From Ananas comosus (lineage: Eukaryota; Streptophyta; Magnoliopsida; Poales; Bromeliaceae): a stretch of DNA of 64,000 nt. The stretch is from contig NC_033631.1 in assembly GCF_001540865.1 (NCBI RefSeq), positions 4,319,386 to 4,383,385 of the forward strand, given 5' to 3'. The notes beneath the pieces were generated by a model, which had not been told where the DNA came from, did not search any database, and saw only the letters and a list, made by a program, of their open reading frames with translations. Shown here piece by piece: positions 1-11,769 of this stretch. A program made the position numbers and the translations under genes. Numbering within the stretch: position 1 is the first letter of the stretch; the number at the start of each line of letters is the position of its first letter.

Positions 1-489
1 TTTTGGGGTACAGGTACACACGAGAGCGGACCGGCAGATGATCGCGGCAAGGGCTTAGCGCCCGAGTGCTTATTGGTAGATGCTTTCCTATTGCATTAGT
101 TGTTACCCTATATACTTGAGAGTAGATAATGTATAGGTGTGAGGCTATTTTGGAAATGTAAACTTTAAGTTTATGCTTTGGATGAATGTATAGTTAAGTT
201 GAAATCAAATGTATCAAAGTTGAATGGATGTAATAGCTTAGTATCTCTCTTTTGTTTCACTTGTATGTTTACTACTCGTGACGCTTGCTCTTGTAATGTT
301 CAGCACTGTTTGTGCTCTCGCTGTTGTTGCATGATCATGTATGTATTCAAGTTGATTTCCTGGGGACTTGTTGTACATGATCTCGTTGTTTAGCCTTGGG
401 CGGACAGGGGAGACTCTGTCCGTTCGGCGTCCGTTCGCCGCGCCCGAACCGTGCCAAATCGGTAGCGGCCTCGGGGCGGGGGCGTGACA
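1..489 (+). mobile_element. Family A LTR, 3' part, cut by window start
   Basis: This matches the last 500 bases of the family A LTR at 49754-52219: the same acaggtacacac and caagggc blocks, then the GC-rich tail ending gggcgtgaca. The LTR ends at 489 and is followed directly by a gag fragment in the opposite orientation. The sequence therefore looks like a plus-strand family A LTR inserted into an older minus-strand family A element. The other edge and its target duplication lie outside the window. Confidence 0.85.
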
Positions 490-910
490 TCGGAGGATGG
501 AACTTCGTAAACCTCGTGAGAGCCGTATAGCTATGCTCTCGCTCTGCCTCCTCGGCTGTTGTGTCGAGGGTTGCCGAACCAGAAGCCGCCGGAGGAACAG
601 TTGCCGGCGGGGGACATGCCACCACCGGAGCCACCGCAATACCCTTACCCTCAGCCACATTAGGCACGCGAGCCGGGGAAACAGGCGGATCACGACCTTC
701 ACTCGCCGTCGTGGCCACCGCCGCCGCCGCTGCTTGCCGCTCCATAAGCTCTTAGAGCCGCTCGATCCGACTCTCTTGGCGCTGCATCACGCCCACTAGC
801 GCAGTCATCTGCGCCCACAACTCCTGCACCTCGCTAGACCCAGCTTGCTCAGGCGCCTCAGGAGGCAGTGCCGTAACGTATCTACGTGCGTAGCGTCTCT
901 TCGGTGCCAT
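490..910 (-). pseudogene. gag: Truncated gag of a minus-strand family A gypsy element
   Basis: The reading frame starts with ATG at 910 and opens MAPKRRYARRYV. The plus-strand gag at 52579 starts MSPRRYVRRSV, so the two are clearly homologous. The frame has one in-frame TAA at 752-754, where the homologue has CAA, and runs to 490. There it is cut just before the capsid domain by the plus-strand LTR tail. Only the N-terminal gag arm remains, with its alanine/proline-rich linker and the start of the conserved FxxFxPP motif. No capsid, zinc knuckle or pol follows. The fragment cannot encode a working gag protein. Confidence 0.85.
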
Positions 911-1282
911 TAGCTCCTGAAACGCAACAATTGGTTAATCACCTTAATCCGACAACTTTGTCTCGATTACGAAACAAACGACTCAACGTTACAAATCGGG
1001 CGGAAGCACACAAGTGTACTTATTCTAGACCCTTGTATCATGTTGTCGGCCGCCAACACAACCACCTCGAGTCAAGAACTAATACCACTTGAATCCATCT
1101 CTAGTCACTACTAGAAAGATGCTACTACCAACTTCGACTCAATCGAATCCACTTCCGCCACCGGCATAGGTTCACATCTCACTCACGCACCTATAGCCTT
1201 AAGGTTTTCATCCTAAGGTCTCCTAGGTCAATCTTAGACTCTCTCTTTACTTGCTCTTAGCTTGCTCTAATACCACTTTAAC
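911..1282 (-). other. Leader and primer-binding site of the minus-strand family A element
   Basis: Read on the minus strand, the LTR ends at 1283. After a 7-base gap comes TGGTATTAGAGC (1275-1264), which is the initiator-Met primer site TGGTATCAGAGC with one C-to-T change. About 350 bases of untranslated leader follow, up to the gag ATG at 910. No other feature is seen. Confidence 0.8.
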
Positions 1283-1980
1283 TGTCACGCCCCGAGACCG
1301 CTAGTTTGGTCGGTTCGGGCACGTCGAACAGACGCCAAACGGACAGCACCTCCCCTGTCTGCCCAAGGCTCAATGACAAGGTCATGTACAAGAATTTGCC
1401 AAAGAACAATTCAAAACATACATGACCCATACACGACGATAGGAGCACCACAAGTGCTATACAAGTAACAGCAAGAATACAAGTACATACAAGTGAATAA
1501 AAGAGTTACATCACATTCAGCATTTAGATAATTGATTTACATTTACATCTTCCAAAATATGGATACAAGTTCATTAACAACTCTCCAAAAGTATCTCACA
1601 ACCTATACATTACCTACTGTCATGTACATAGGGTGTCTAATGCAATAGGAAAGCCTCTACTACTAAGGCACTATGCCCTTACCACTATCCTCGCCTGGTG
1701 CGCTCGTACTCGGCCCTGCAACAAGGTGGGGTGAGAACTATTGTCCATAGTTCCTAGTGGGTTTAGCTGCCGACTCCGTCGATCTCCCCACTAGGTCAAA
1801 GTGGGCATAAGCAGATAGATAGATAGATAGATATGAAAGCAGTAAAGACATAGTAAGAAAAGCTATAGAGATATGCTACTATGCCCAATCCTCTGTAATG
1901 CATGCATGAACTACATGGTAAGGAATTTCACTATGTTGCTACCATGTTCGATAAGCAATACTATTCTCTTGTTCACCCAA
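1283..1980 (-). mobile_element. Family A 5' LTR (PBS-proximal part)
   Basis: It begins tgtcacgcccc on the plus strand, the inverse of the family A LTR 3' end, and lies next to the primer site. It holds the conserved hairpin (1735-1753) and a (GATA)n tract near 1814-1834. At 1981 it stops where a second family A LTR begins with its own tgtcacg. The simplest reading is insertion of that second LTR into this one, after cccaa (1976-1980). The matching duplicate cannot be found because the second copy is itself truncated. Confidence 0.8.
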
Positions 1981-2737
1981 TGTCACGTCCCGCTATCGCC
2001 AATTTGGTCGATCCGGGCCCGTACACAGACGCCGAACGAACAGCACCTCCTCTGTTCGCCCAAGGCCCAACAACAACGAATACATGTATAAAGAAATAAA
2101 CAATTCCCAGGATCACATTTCAATATACATGGCTTGCACGAAGGCAAGCAACAATCACAAGTGATAGTAAGTCTAACTAAACATGAAATCCACTGTAATT
2201 TAAAACTTTACACCCAATCTCTTGGCTTACCCGAAGGTTCGCCCACGACTCACTATGCCATCTCGTAAGGTAAGGAGACGCACCTCGCTCGCAAACCCAA
2301 GACCGTCTGCGGGACATCAACTCTGCCCCTTGTGTGACAAAACTCCGGAGCGCACGGCTTGTGTGGAGCGACCACCACAAGCTCAAACAGACTATGAGTA
2401 TGATCCAATCCTCTCAACTCGAGGATACCCTGTCAACTAGGGCTAACAATCACTCGGGAATCCACCTATTCCAATGTCCATATTCGAGTGTTTCAACTAC
2501 TCTAAGTTCTTATGCAATAACTTATAACTAAGGAATCCACCTATCCCTAAGTTCACAAGTGTTTCATCTATACTAGGTTTTCATGCCACTCATCATATTG
2601 TTCACGCTATTTAGATGCCACTCGTTAGTTTGTCGATATTATTTACATGCCACTCATCATGTTGCTATGAAACAATCAAGTTCATCTCTTATCTCGGCAC
2701 TATCGGATTTAATGTCCAGACCCAATCCTTATCTATC
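1981..2737 (-). mobile_element. Second family A LTR, left part (host of the solo LTR)
   Basis: Another tgtcacg LTR edge starts here. By comparison with 2738-5104 it lacks several hundred internal bases near 2190, where the PBS-side block joins directly to the acccaat block. It is interrupted at 2737 by a complete solo LTR and continues at 5105. Confidence 0.75.
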
Positions 2738-5104
2738 TGTCACGCCCCGAGCCCGCTACCACTTTGGTCCGGTTCGGGCGCGTCGAACAGACGCCGAATA
2801 GACAGAACCTCCCCTGTCTGCCCAAGGCTCAAGCGACAAGATCATGTACAACAAGTTCCCAGGAATACACTTGAATACATACACGATCAAACAACAAAAG
2901 CGAGAGCACAAACAGTGCTAAACAAATCAAGAGCAAGCATCACGAGTAACGAACATACAAGTGAATAGAAGAGAGAGATACTAAACTAAAACTTTTATTT
3001 GACAACTTTAGAACATTTGATTATATTTAACTTCCAAAATGCAAACATAAGCCTTACCTTACATTCATCCCAAAGTACCTCACATCCTATACATCATCTA
3101 CTCTCAAGCATATGTACAAGGTAACTCTAATGCAATAGGAAGGTATACTACCAACGCTAGGGCGCTAAGCCCTTACCACGATCCTCAGCTAGCGCACTCG
3201 AACTCAGACCTGCAACAAAGTGGGGTAAGAACTATTGTCCATAGTTCCCAGTGGGTTCGGCCGCCGACTCCGTTGATCTCCCCACTAGGTCTAAACAAGC
3301 ATAGGCAGATAGATATATAGATAGATAAACGGGAAAGCGATAATAATAAGTAACAATAAGTAAAGGTGAAAGTACCCTACCATGCCTCAATTTAATATCA
3401 TGCATGTATGCAACTCATAGTAAAAGAACTAGCTACTATGCTACTATGTTCAACAATAAAGTTCATTAAACTGTTTACCCAATTACTTGGCCAACCCGCA
3501 AGTTTGCCTCAAACTCTCGTCTCAAAGTCTCAAAGGGGGAGGAGACTTTAAACGCTCTACCCACCGAGACCGCCTGCGAACAAGTACGTTAGTCCAACCT
3601 GTGACAAACCTCCAGAGTGCACGGCTTGTGTGGAGCGACCACGACAAGCGTAACAGGATACATGAGCACGATCCAATCCTCAAACTAGAGAGGATACCCT
3701 ACCAACTTGGGTTATAATCAGCAAATCCAACATATGTTCAATACTCAACCTCCTAGTGTTTCAACTACACTAAGGTACTCATATGCCACTCGTTATAGGT
3801 TTACATTATCTAGGTGCCACTCGTCATAGTTCACAGTTTTCATACACTAGTTATATTCTACTAGGTTTTTCATCCACATAAGCACAACCACTAGGTTATC
3901 ATTTGCCTAGGTTCTAATCCATCACGTATCATCTCATATAGGGTTAAGTTATACAAACTAACTTCATGCATACTAGATTCAAGTGTTATATCAACCAAGC
4001 TACATTAACACTAGCATGCAAATATGGTTACAAGTATCTAAATACCCTATATGTATTATGCTCAATATGCAACATAGTCAACAGTAAACATAGACATAGG
4101 GAGCAGCTCAACTGCTTCGGGATGGTCACCACCCAACTTTTGGTAGTGCCGCGAGGTTAGGAAACTCGACTTCGCGATCCTTGGTCGCCGCCGCGACTCT
4201 TCGGGTCAATACAAACCCACGAGCACTTGTTTCGGTGATACCTCCGTACTCGCTCGACGGATCGACGAACCGTCTTCGCCAACGCGTTTAGAGACCTAGC
4301 AATTAGGTTTACGACCAATTAAAAGAGATCAAAACCCATTAATTACCAAAAACCCATTTTGATGCCCTAGGTTACAATCAATGGGGAAATCCATGATTCA
4401 AGCCCTAGATTCATACTAGAATCATTCTCCTAGCATCAATAGGTCCCAACAAAATAATCTTCAAGCTATAAAAACCCAAACCCTAAAAGATACCATTGTA
4501 GGGTTTAGAGCTTACCTCCAAAGCTTCTCCAAACTTGAGAAAGAAGATGAAGAAGGTGATGCTCTTCTTCTTTGTCTCCTTCTCCTTCTACTCCTTCTCC
4601 TTCTTCTCTACTTTCTTTTCTTTCTAGAGGGAGAGAAATGTGAGTGTGGGAGAGGGGAAATGAGAAAAGAGAGAGAGAAAATACTATATAACCCCCTCCC
4701 CCAAGCTACAATTGCTGAAACACCCCTCAACTTTGCTTCTATCACCCAGCCCAACCTGGGCAATTTCGGGCTACGGGGACCAGTCCCTCTAAAGGAGGAC
4801 AGGTCCCCAAGAGCAATTCCCAAAATCACGCGTACGGGAACCGGTCCCCTCCCTGAAGGACCGGTCCCCGAGAGCATTTCTTGGCAGCAAGCTTACGGGA
4901 ACCGGTCCCCTCCCAGAGGGACCGGTCCCCGAGAGCTGGAAATCTGCATTCGTGCAGATTTTTGCACAGTTGCTCTCGCGGGTCCTCCTCAATGCATTTT
5001 TTGCATTTTTGATGTTTTCGGACTTTCCGAAACACCCCAACTCGACAACTAGTCGATTTTAAACGTAGTCTAACTCTCGAATTCCGAGAATTCACGTCCT
5101 TACA
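2738..5104 (-). mobile_element. Complete family A solo LTR with 5-bp target duplication
   Basis: The LTR runs from tgtcacgcccc to gtccttaca (TG...CA on either strand) and is 2367 bp long. It is flanked by the identical pentamer ctatc at 2733-2737 and 5105-5109. There is no internal region, so it is a solo LTR left after recombination between the two LTRs of one element. Read on the minus strand it carries, in order, an ACCGGT cluster (4926-4840), a TATATA motif near 4690, a pyrimidine/purine-rich leader, and the conserved hairpin (3247-3229). It is nested in another family A LTR. Confidence 0.93.
4840..4926. promoter_or_regulatory. ACCGGT palindrome cluster in family A U3
   Basis: Perfect ACCGGT hexamers start at 4840, 4860, 4901 and 4921. 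Both pairs are exactly 20 bp apart, and a degenerate copy (accagt) lies near 4780. On the LTR strand the cluster is about 150 bp upstream of the TATATA motif at 4685-4690. The position suggests an upstream promoter element. The binding factor is unknown. Confidence 0.6.
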
Positions 5105-5740
5105 CTATCCACTATATCAAGCATTCGACTCATACTATGATATCAGCTAGAAAGCATAAGGAATGGAATGCACAATTAACATCCTACAATGTAGATAAGC
5201 AAGAGATGCAAGATCGATAGTGTACTACAACATAATGGGAAACCCGGTTGCTTCGGGATGACACCCCACACCTCTTAGCGATATCACGACTCAAGAAACA
5301 CGTTTCGGCGATTTTAGGATGTCGCATCGGCCTTCCAGGCGGAAACGAAGCTCCAATGGTCCTTTCTGCTAATATCTTTACGCCGACTCGACGGATTGCC
5401 GAATCGTCTTCGCCAACGCGTTTAAACACCTAGCAATTAGGTTTACACATGCTTAATTTAGATCAAGCCCCTTTGTTTACCAAAAACCCATTTGGAACCC
5501 TAGTTTGGCCCTAATGCAAAACACTCCAACAAAACCCTAGATTCATACTTTAATCATTTATTAGGCATGTTAGAGTTCCACTTAATCCACTTCTAGAGTA
5601 TAAAACACAAACCCTAGAGATTCACCATCAGGGCATTAGAAGCTTACCTCAAGAGCTTTCTCCCAAGCAAAGAAAGGAGATGAAGAAGATGAAGAGTCTT
5701 CTTCCAACTTGCTTCTCCACCAAATCCCTCTCCTAGATCT
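5105..5740 (-). mobile_element. Second family A LTR, right part
   Basis: This continues the LTR split by the solo LTR. It matches the 4080-4600 part of the solo copy (ttgcttcgggatg, the caattaggttta block, the agcttacctc block). It ends near 5740 in sequence unlike any LTR here, so the U3 end is missing. Confidence 0.7.
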
Positions 5741-5960
5741 TGTACAAAAAAAACACTGTTGTACTATTTTGTGGTAGACTTTACAAAATATCATTGGTCT
5801 TGGTGCCATGTGGTTATGTTGCGTTAAATTCTACGTTTTATTGTAATCTCGTGTTACAACTTATGGTGTAAAGGCTAATTTTGTTGTAATGTCAATCCTA
5901 TATATGTAATGTGAGTTACCTCCATATTGTCAAAAGGGGTGACAGCTATAGGGGTGGTAA
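5741..5960. other. Unassigned AT-rich sequence
   Basis: This is the transition between the broken LTR and the tandem arrays. No long open frame, LTR edge or clear inverted repeat is seen. Confidence 0.4.
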
Positions 5961-7240
5961 GGTGCATCTGTAATTTTGAGGGGCACACTTATATACCTGC
6001 CACTTTCATAGTGCAGGGTTTACTTTTGCACATTGTAGTATAAAATAGAATATTTATAAATGTGCCAAGGTACATATGTAGTGCCCACTTTTATAGGGTA
6101 GGCTTTGCTTTTGCAGTTATAGCTTAAAATGGAACAGTTATAGAGGTCGCAGGTATATCTATAGTGTTAAAGGCCATACCCATATACCTGTCACATCTAT
6201 ATCTGTACTTTTGTATAGTAGGCTTTACTTTTGCAGCTATAGCTTAAAATAGAACAGTTATAGAGGTAGCAGGTACATCTGTAGTGTTAATGGGCACAGC
6301 CATACAGCTGCCACTTTCATAGGGTAGGGGTTGCTTTTGCACATTACAGTATAAATTGGAATATTTATAAGTGTGCTAAGGTACATGTGTACTGCCCAGT
6401 TTTATAGGGTAGACTTTGCTTTTACAGTTATAGCTTAAAATGGAACAGTTATAGAAGTCACAGGTACATCTGTAGTATTAAAGGGCACACCCATATACCT
6501 GCCACATCTACATCTGCACTTTTGTATGGTAGGCTTTACTTTTGCAGTTATAACTTAAAATTGAATAGTTACAGAGGTAGCAGGTACATCTGTAGTGTTA
6601 ATGGGCACAGCCATACAGCTGCCACTTTCATAGGGTAGGGGTTGCTTTTGCACATTACAGTATAAATTTGAATATTTATAAGTGTGCCAAGGTACATGTA
6701 TACTGCTCAGTTTTATAGGGTAGGCTTTGCTTTTGTAGTTATAGCTTAAAATAGAACAGTTATAGAGGTCGCAGGTACATCTATAGTATTAAAGGGCACA
6801 CCCATATACTTGCCACATCTATATGTCGACTTTTGTATGGTAGGGTTTGCTTTCGGTGCTATAGCTGAAAATGGAACAGTTATAGAGATCGTAGGTACAT
6901 CTGTACTTTTAAAAGGCACACCTATATACCTTCCACTTCTATAGGATAGGGTTTACTTTTGCAGCTATTATACTATTTTTCGGAACATCTGCAGTGTTAA
7001 AGGGCACACCTATATACTTGCCACATCTATATATCCACTTTTATATGATAGGCTTTGCTTTTGCAGCTATAGCTTAAAATGGAATAGTTATATTGCTCCC
7101 CGGTGCGTCTCTACTCTTAAAGGGCACACTCATATACCTGTCATATCTATATGTCCACTTTTATATGCTAGGCCTTACTTTTGCAATTATAGCTTTGAAT
7201 GGAACAGTGATAAGCTAATATAGTACATCTAAAGCGATAT
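5961..7240. repeat. Left tandem array with about 311-bp higher-order period
   Basis: Related subunits of about 100-120 bp share the words ctttgcttttgcag, agcttaaaatggaacag and gggcacac. The block starting cactttcata recurs at 6001, 6312 and 6623, a constant 311-bp step, so three subunits form a higher-order unit. Toward 7240 the copies diverge and the order is lost. It is related to the array at 8371-9720. Confidence 0.8.
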
Positions 7241-7440
7241 ATGGAACACCCATAGACCTGTGAATGAAATGCCCCCGCTTGTTGGGTGGACCTGTTTTAC
7301 CTATTTGAGTCTTTTCGCAGGTAAGGCAAAATATAGAAACATCTATAAATAAGATTATATACTTGCCATATACCAAATCCTTTTACTCCACATTTTATTT
7401 ACATAGATCTCAATTATTTCGTTATCCTTTAGTGGTTTTC

Positions 7441-8067
7441 ATGTCTACCACTAATTCCTCTCGTCCCAACAACACTTACTGCTTCAATCCCTGTACTCCT
7501 GACCATTTAGATACTGATAACTTATTGAATCGTGCAGTACAGGTGTTCGTCACTCGCAACAAAATTGATAACGATTGCTCACAGATTGCTGTAGCTGGTC
7601 TGCTTGCACAACGGATAGGTGGCCGACCCTCAGATTTGCAATTTGCAGAAGGTGGTACAGGAAGTTATATCGTTTTCTTTCCTACTGAGAAAAGCCGTCA
7701 GAAAGCTATTCGTCGTTCCCCAATAAGGAATGATATATTAACGATCACAGTCACTCCATGGGAAGCCAGCCGTCATACAGCCACACCAACATTTTAGTAC
7801 TTTGTATGGATTCGCCTACGAAATTTACCGCTCTATTGCCATCAGTATCAAGAGTTAACAACTATTGTTTCGAACTTTGGCAGATACATATGAGCCGATG
7901 AGCGCAGCCGTCTTGGTGAAAATCTAAACTACTATCGTCTCTTGATAAAATGTATTAATCCTCACATCATACCAGAATATATTCTACTCTATTTAGGGAA
8001 TAGAGAATGGACAATTTTTGTTGAGATTGAGTCATAGGAATCTTGCCCTCCAACTGAAAGCCCATGA
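7441..8067 (+). pseudogene. DUF4283-like gene remnant between two tandem arrays
   Basis: The frame from ATG 7441 is open to a TAG at 7795-7797. It stays recognisable in the same frame through a TGA at 7891-7893 and a TAG at 8035-8037, and ends at TGA 8065-8067. The pattern resembles plant DUF4283-like domains: an N-terminal segment with GSYIVFF and a conserved TPWE, then a WIRLRNLP segment, FGRYI, a YYRLLIKC strand, and a final strand near EWTIFVEIE. These domains occur in plant zinc-knuckle and transposon-associated proteins of unknown function. The assignment is by pattern memory only, without a search. No zinc knuckle was found downstream. The three in-frame stops and the absence of frameshifts suggest recent loss. 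It could be a captured fragment carried by the element that owns the arrays. Confidence 0.5.
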
Positions 8068-8370
8068 TGTACTGTATACTGTACCACCTGCATCGCATAT
8101 TTTATCACGAGTTTTAATCTAGTATTAAGTTTGGCTTATTGTCTTCAAATATATTTTTTCAATATTGTATATTATGTTTTGTCAACCATAGCTGAAAATG
8201 CACTGGGTATGGCTGTTTCTATGCCGCTTTAGCTGTACCGAAATGTTCTACAGGTGTTCCAAGATACATTTATAACTGTACAATAATCAGTTTAAGTGTT
8301 CATCATATAGGTTGTTTCAAATATACTGTACCTCCAAAGTTATCAATCTTTCTTAAATCAGAAAATACAG
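8068..8370. other. AT-rich spacer
   Basis: No gene is seen. Short words related to the arrays (agctgaaaatg, ggaacagg-like) appear, so it may be decayed array sequence. Confidence 0.35.
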
Positions 8371-9720
8371 TTTTATTTTATAGAGGTCGCATGTACATTT
8401 GTAGTGTTATAGGGCACACCGAAATACCTACCACATCTATATGTCCACTTCTATATGGTAGGCTTTGCTTGTGCAGCTATAGCTTAAAATGGAACAGTTA
8501 TACTGCTCCCTAGAACATCTGTAGTGGTAAAGGGCACACCCATATACCTGCCACATTTATATGTCCACTTCTATATGATAGGCTTTGCTTTTGCAGCTAT
8601 AGCTTAAAATAAAAAAATTATACTGCTCCCCGAAATATCTGTAGGGCTAAAGGGCACATCTATATGCCTGCTACATCTATATGTCCACTTCTATATGATA
8701 GGCTTTGCTTTTTTAGTTATAGCTTAAAATGGAACGGTTATACTGCTTTCCGGAATATTTGTAGGGCTAAAGGGCATATCTATATGCCTGCCACATCTAT
8801 ATGTCCACTTCTATATGGTAGGTTTTGCTTTTTCAGTTATAGCTTAAAATGGAACAATTATACTGCTCTCCGAAATATCTATAGGGCTAAAGGGCACACC
8901 CATATATCTGCCATATCTATATATCCACTTTCATATGGTAGACTTTGTTTTTGCAGCTATAGCTTAAAATGGAACAGTTATACTACTCCCCGGAATATCT
9001 GTAGGGCTAAAGGGCACACCCATATGCCTGCCACATCTATATGTCCACTTTTATATGGTAGGGTTTGCTTTTGCAGCTATAGCTTAAAATGAAACAGTTA
9101 TACCGCTCTCCGGAACATCTGTAGGGCTAAAGGGCACACCCATATGCCTGCCACATCTATATGTCCACTTTTATATGGTAGGCTTTGCTTTTGCAGCTAT
9201 AGCTTAAAATGGAACAGTTATACTGCTCCCCGAAATATCTGTAGGGCTAAAGAGCACACCCATATGCCTGCCACATCTATATGTCTACTTTTATATAGTT
9301 TGTTTTACTTTTGCAGCTATATCTTAAAATGGAACAGTTATACTGCTCCCCGAAATATCTGTAGGGCTAAAGAGCACACTCATATGCCTGTCACATCTAT
9401 ATGTCCACTTTTATATGGTACGGTTTGCTTTTGCAGTTATAGCTTAAAATGGAACAGTTATACTGCTCTCCGGAACATCTGTAATGTTAAAGGGAACACC
9501 CATATACCTGCCACATCTATATGTCCACTTTTATATGATAAGCTTAGCTTTTGCTGCTATAGCTTAAAACGGTACAGTTATAGAGGTCGCAGGTACATCT
9601 ATAGTGTTTTAGGGCACACACATATACCTGCCACATCTATACTGCCAATTCTATATGGTAGGCTTTGGTTTAGGTGCTATACCTTAAATTTGTTATGTAT
9701 AGAGATGGAACATCTATATG
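8371..9720. repeat. Right tandem array, 120-bp units
   Basis: About eleven head-to-tail units contain cacatctatatgtccac, ggtaggctttgctttt, agcttaaaatggaacag and ggctaaagggcac. The period is 120 bp, a multiple of three, so one plus-strand frame stays open over most of the block (8664-9731, broken once) and repeats a 40-residue unit beginning MPATSICPLL. Composition and regularity say satellite rather than protein. Unlike the left array there is no 311-bp higher-order period. Confidence 0.85.
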
Positions 9721-10340
9721 TCCACAACTAACGAACTTTTAGTTGTGCCCTCCATCAGATAAAGTGGTAATTTGCTTTTTTATCAAATCTTTATCATTTG
9801 AAATTTATACATCTGAACCTAAATCATAATGAACATTCATTGTAAACATTTACAAATGCAAACTTTAATGCAAACCTGTAAATACGGATGAACATAAAAT
9901 GAACTTGCAAAAATAATACGAATCTGGATAACATCTCATATAAGATAAAATCTGAGAAAATGACATCACGGTAGATGGACACATTACATCAATAGGATAA
10001 ATTGACTAGAATCTTATCAACAACTCGCATTACACAAAAGACATCACGAATATGATTAAGCAGAATACAAGTTAACAAATATGCCGGGCCTTGAAATAGT
10101 ATAGGGATGAACCTACTTATGTACGAGATCATGAATCATCCACAAAATAATTCAGTGTTTCTATAAACAAACTAGCATAGCTCTCCAAGCAACTCGACAA
10201 CATCTAATACAGCATATAACATTCACAACTATATATCATTCAAAATCATATAACATTCACAGCGTATAACATTCACAGCATTTAACATTCACAGCATAAT
10301 AAAGCCCACTACCAGTCACAATTGCACAATCATATAACAT
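9721..10340. other. AT-rich region downstream of the Ulp1-like gene
   Basis: No open frame worth noting. A short repeat of the word ataacattcacag occurs several times at about 10215-10300. On the minus strand this would be the 3' flank of the Ulp1-like pseudogene. Confidence 0.4.
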
Positions 10341-11410
10341 TCAGACGTTTGCTTTTGGGACAACGGACTCAATCATAGAATTATAGGTCACACAGTATAG
10401 ATCCTTTAAGATCGCACTGACCATATGCGCACGGAAAGAGGGGGGATCATTATCGTACAATAATAGATCGGGGAGGCCGTTTCTTATGAGTCGTTCGGCA
10501 AAAAGGCATGTGTACATGCCACAGTCGACTTCCGTGGAACCCTGTTGTTGACATTCTTTATGAAATACGACGTTAGGAGCGCCGATAGGGATTTGGAGGA
10601 TGTGCTCAAAATAGGACGAAAACCACTTCGCCTGTCCAAGAGAAAAAAAGGTAAATAAATTAAAACGAGTGGATAATAGATGTTACTGCCGAGTGAATAA
10701 ATAACTAAAACACTGTGTCTACTATTAAGAATAAATTAATACCAGCAGTTGTGTCGCGTCTTGTGCCCCGTTGTAGCTCCACAATAAGTTTCAATTCTCA
10801 AAACGTCGTTCCTTAAAATCAATTGATAGTAAATGCCAATGTCAATTACTATGTAAAGGAATAAGTCGAATCTTGCTGCAGGTATGTGTATTTATTTTTT
10901 CCAGAAAGTGTCGTATAGATGCGGATCCAAAAGCCACATCCCTTACAAAATCAGCTATTAGTAGCTCATCCTTTCCAAATCCCTGCATCTTATTGAGTAC
11001 GTGCATCTGCATAGAAACAGAAATCAAGTTAGCAAGATGCCTTACGAAAGGGTGCGGAAAACTCAAATGCTATTATTTGGACGGTTAATATTTTCACAGA
11101 TTATGGAACAGGAGCTAATAAATATTGTTCAACAAATTGGGATTCGAACTACAACACATTTTTTTTCTTCCATGTTAACTCACTTTTATATTTCTTTTAA
11201 TTTGCTTGATACAGAAATAAAGAACAAGAGAGAAATAGAGAACAACTAATCTACTAGTGTAAGCATCAAACTCACCGTAACTTCAGTTCGGCGGAAAATA
11301 CCAGGTTGACTAAATTTATGTACACCCATGCAATCGAGCTTATCAATTATATGGAAATATACATTAATCATCTAAATAAGAAAGTCAGCAAAACAAAGAG
11401 AATTAGAATA

Positions 11411-11464
<54 letters not shown>

Positions 11465-11586
11465 CAAGCTACAAGTGCTAACTATAATACATAATCTATG
11501 GCAGCACTAACCCCGTCGCGTGTCGGGCCTCCAAATAAGTAATCAAGGAGGACTTGACCGCTAATAGAAGGCGAATCTGACCTTTC
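10341..11586 (-). pseudogene. Spliced Ulp1-like (C48) cysteine protease pseudogene
   Basis: Three minus-strand exons join in phase. Exon a is about 11586-11491 and includes SGQVLLDYLFGG. Exon b is 11006-10743, with a tttctatgcag acceptor before it and a GT donor after it. Exon c is 10631-10341, with a cttggacag acceptor and a final TGA. Family marks are HWHLLSIDFK (the histidine block) in exon b and DCGMYTCLFAE (the catalytic cysteine block) in exon c. C48 proteases cleave SUMO or similar tags, and such domains are also common in plant DNA transposons. Two in-frame TGAs (10842-10844 just before HWHL, and 10791-10793) and a poor match where the catalytic Asp is expected show it is dead. Exon c is fully open for 97 codons although it has no start codon. 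The true 5' end is unknown. Confidence 0.75.
11414..11462. repeat. (TA)n microsatellite inside the Ulp1-like gene intron
   Basis: An uninterrupted TA tract of nearly 50 bases lies between exons a and b of the Ulp1-like pseudogene. Confidence 0.9.
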
Positions 11587-11769
11587 GTATCATCTTGTCA
11601 TATGGGTCTCCTATTAAAAAAAATTAATTAATAATACGAAAGAAAAGAATTGCTAAATAGTTAAGCTAAAATATTTTGCAAAAGATATTTAATGCTAACT
11701 AATCACTACATGTATATAAAGATTGACGAACTTTGTAATAGGTCCGGAAATTAGAAAATTTATTACATC

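Noticed and set aside
5741..5800. CACTA terminus (cactgttgtact)
   Set aside because: Does not match the usual CACTA end, and no inverted partner was found near 9720-12688.
5961..9720. CRISPR-like array
   Set aside because: Whole units repeat head to tail without unique spacers, and the DNA is clearly from a plant.
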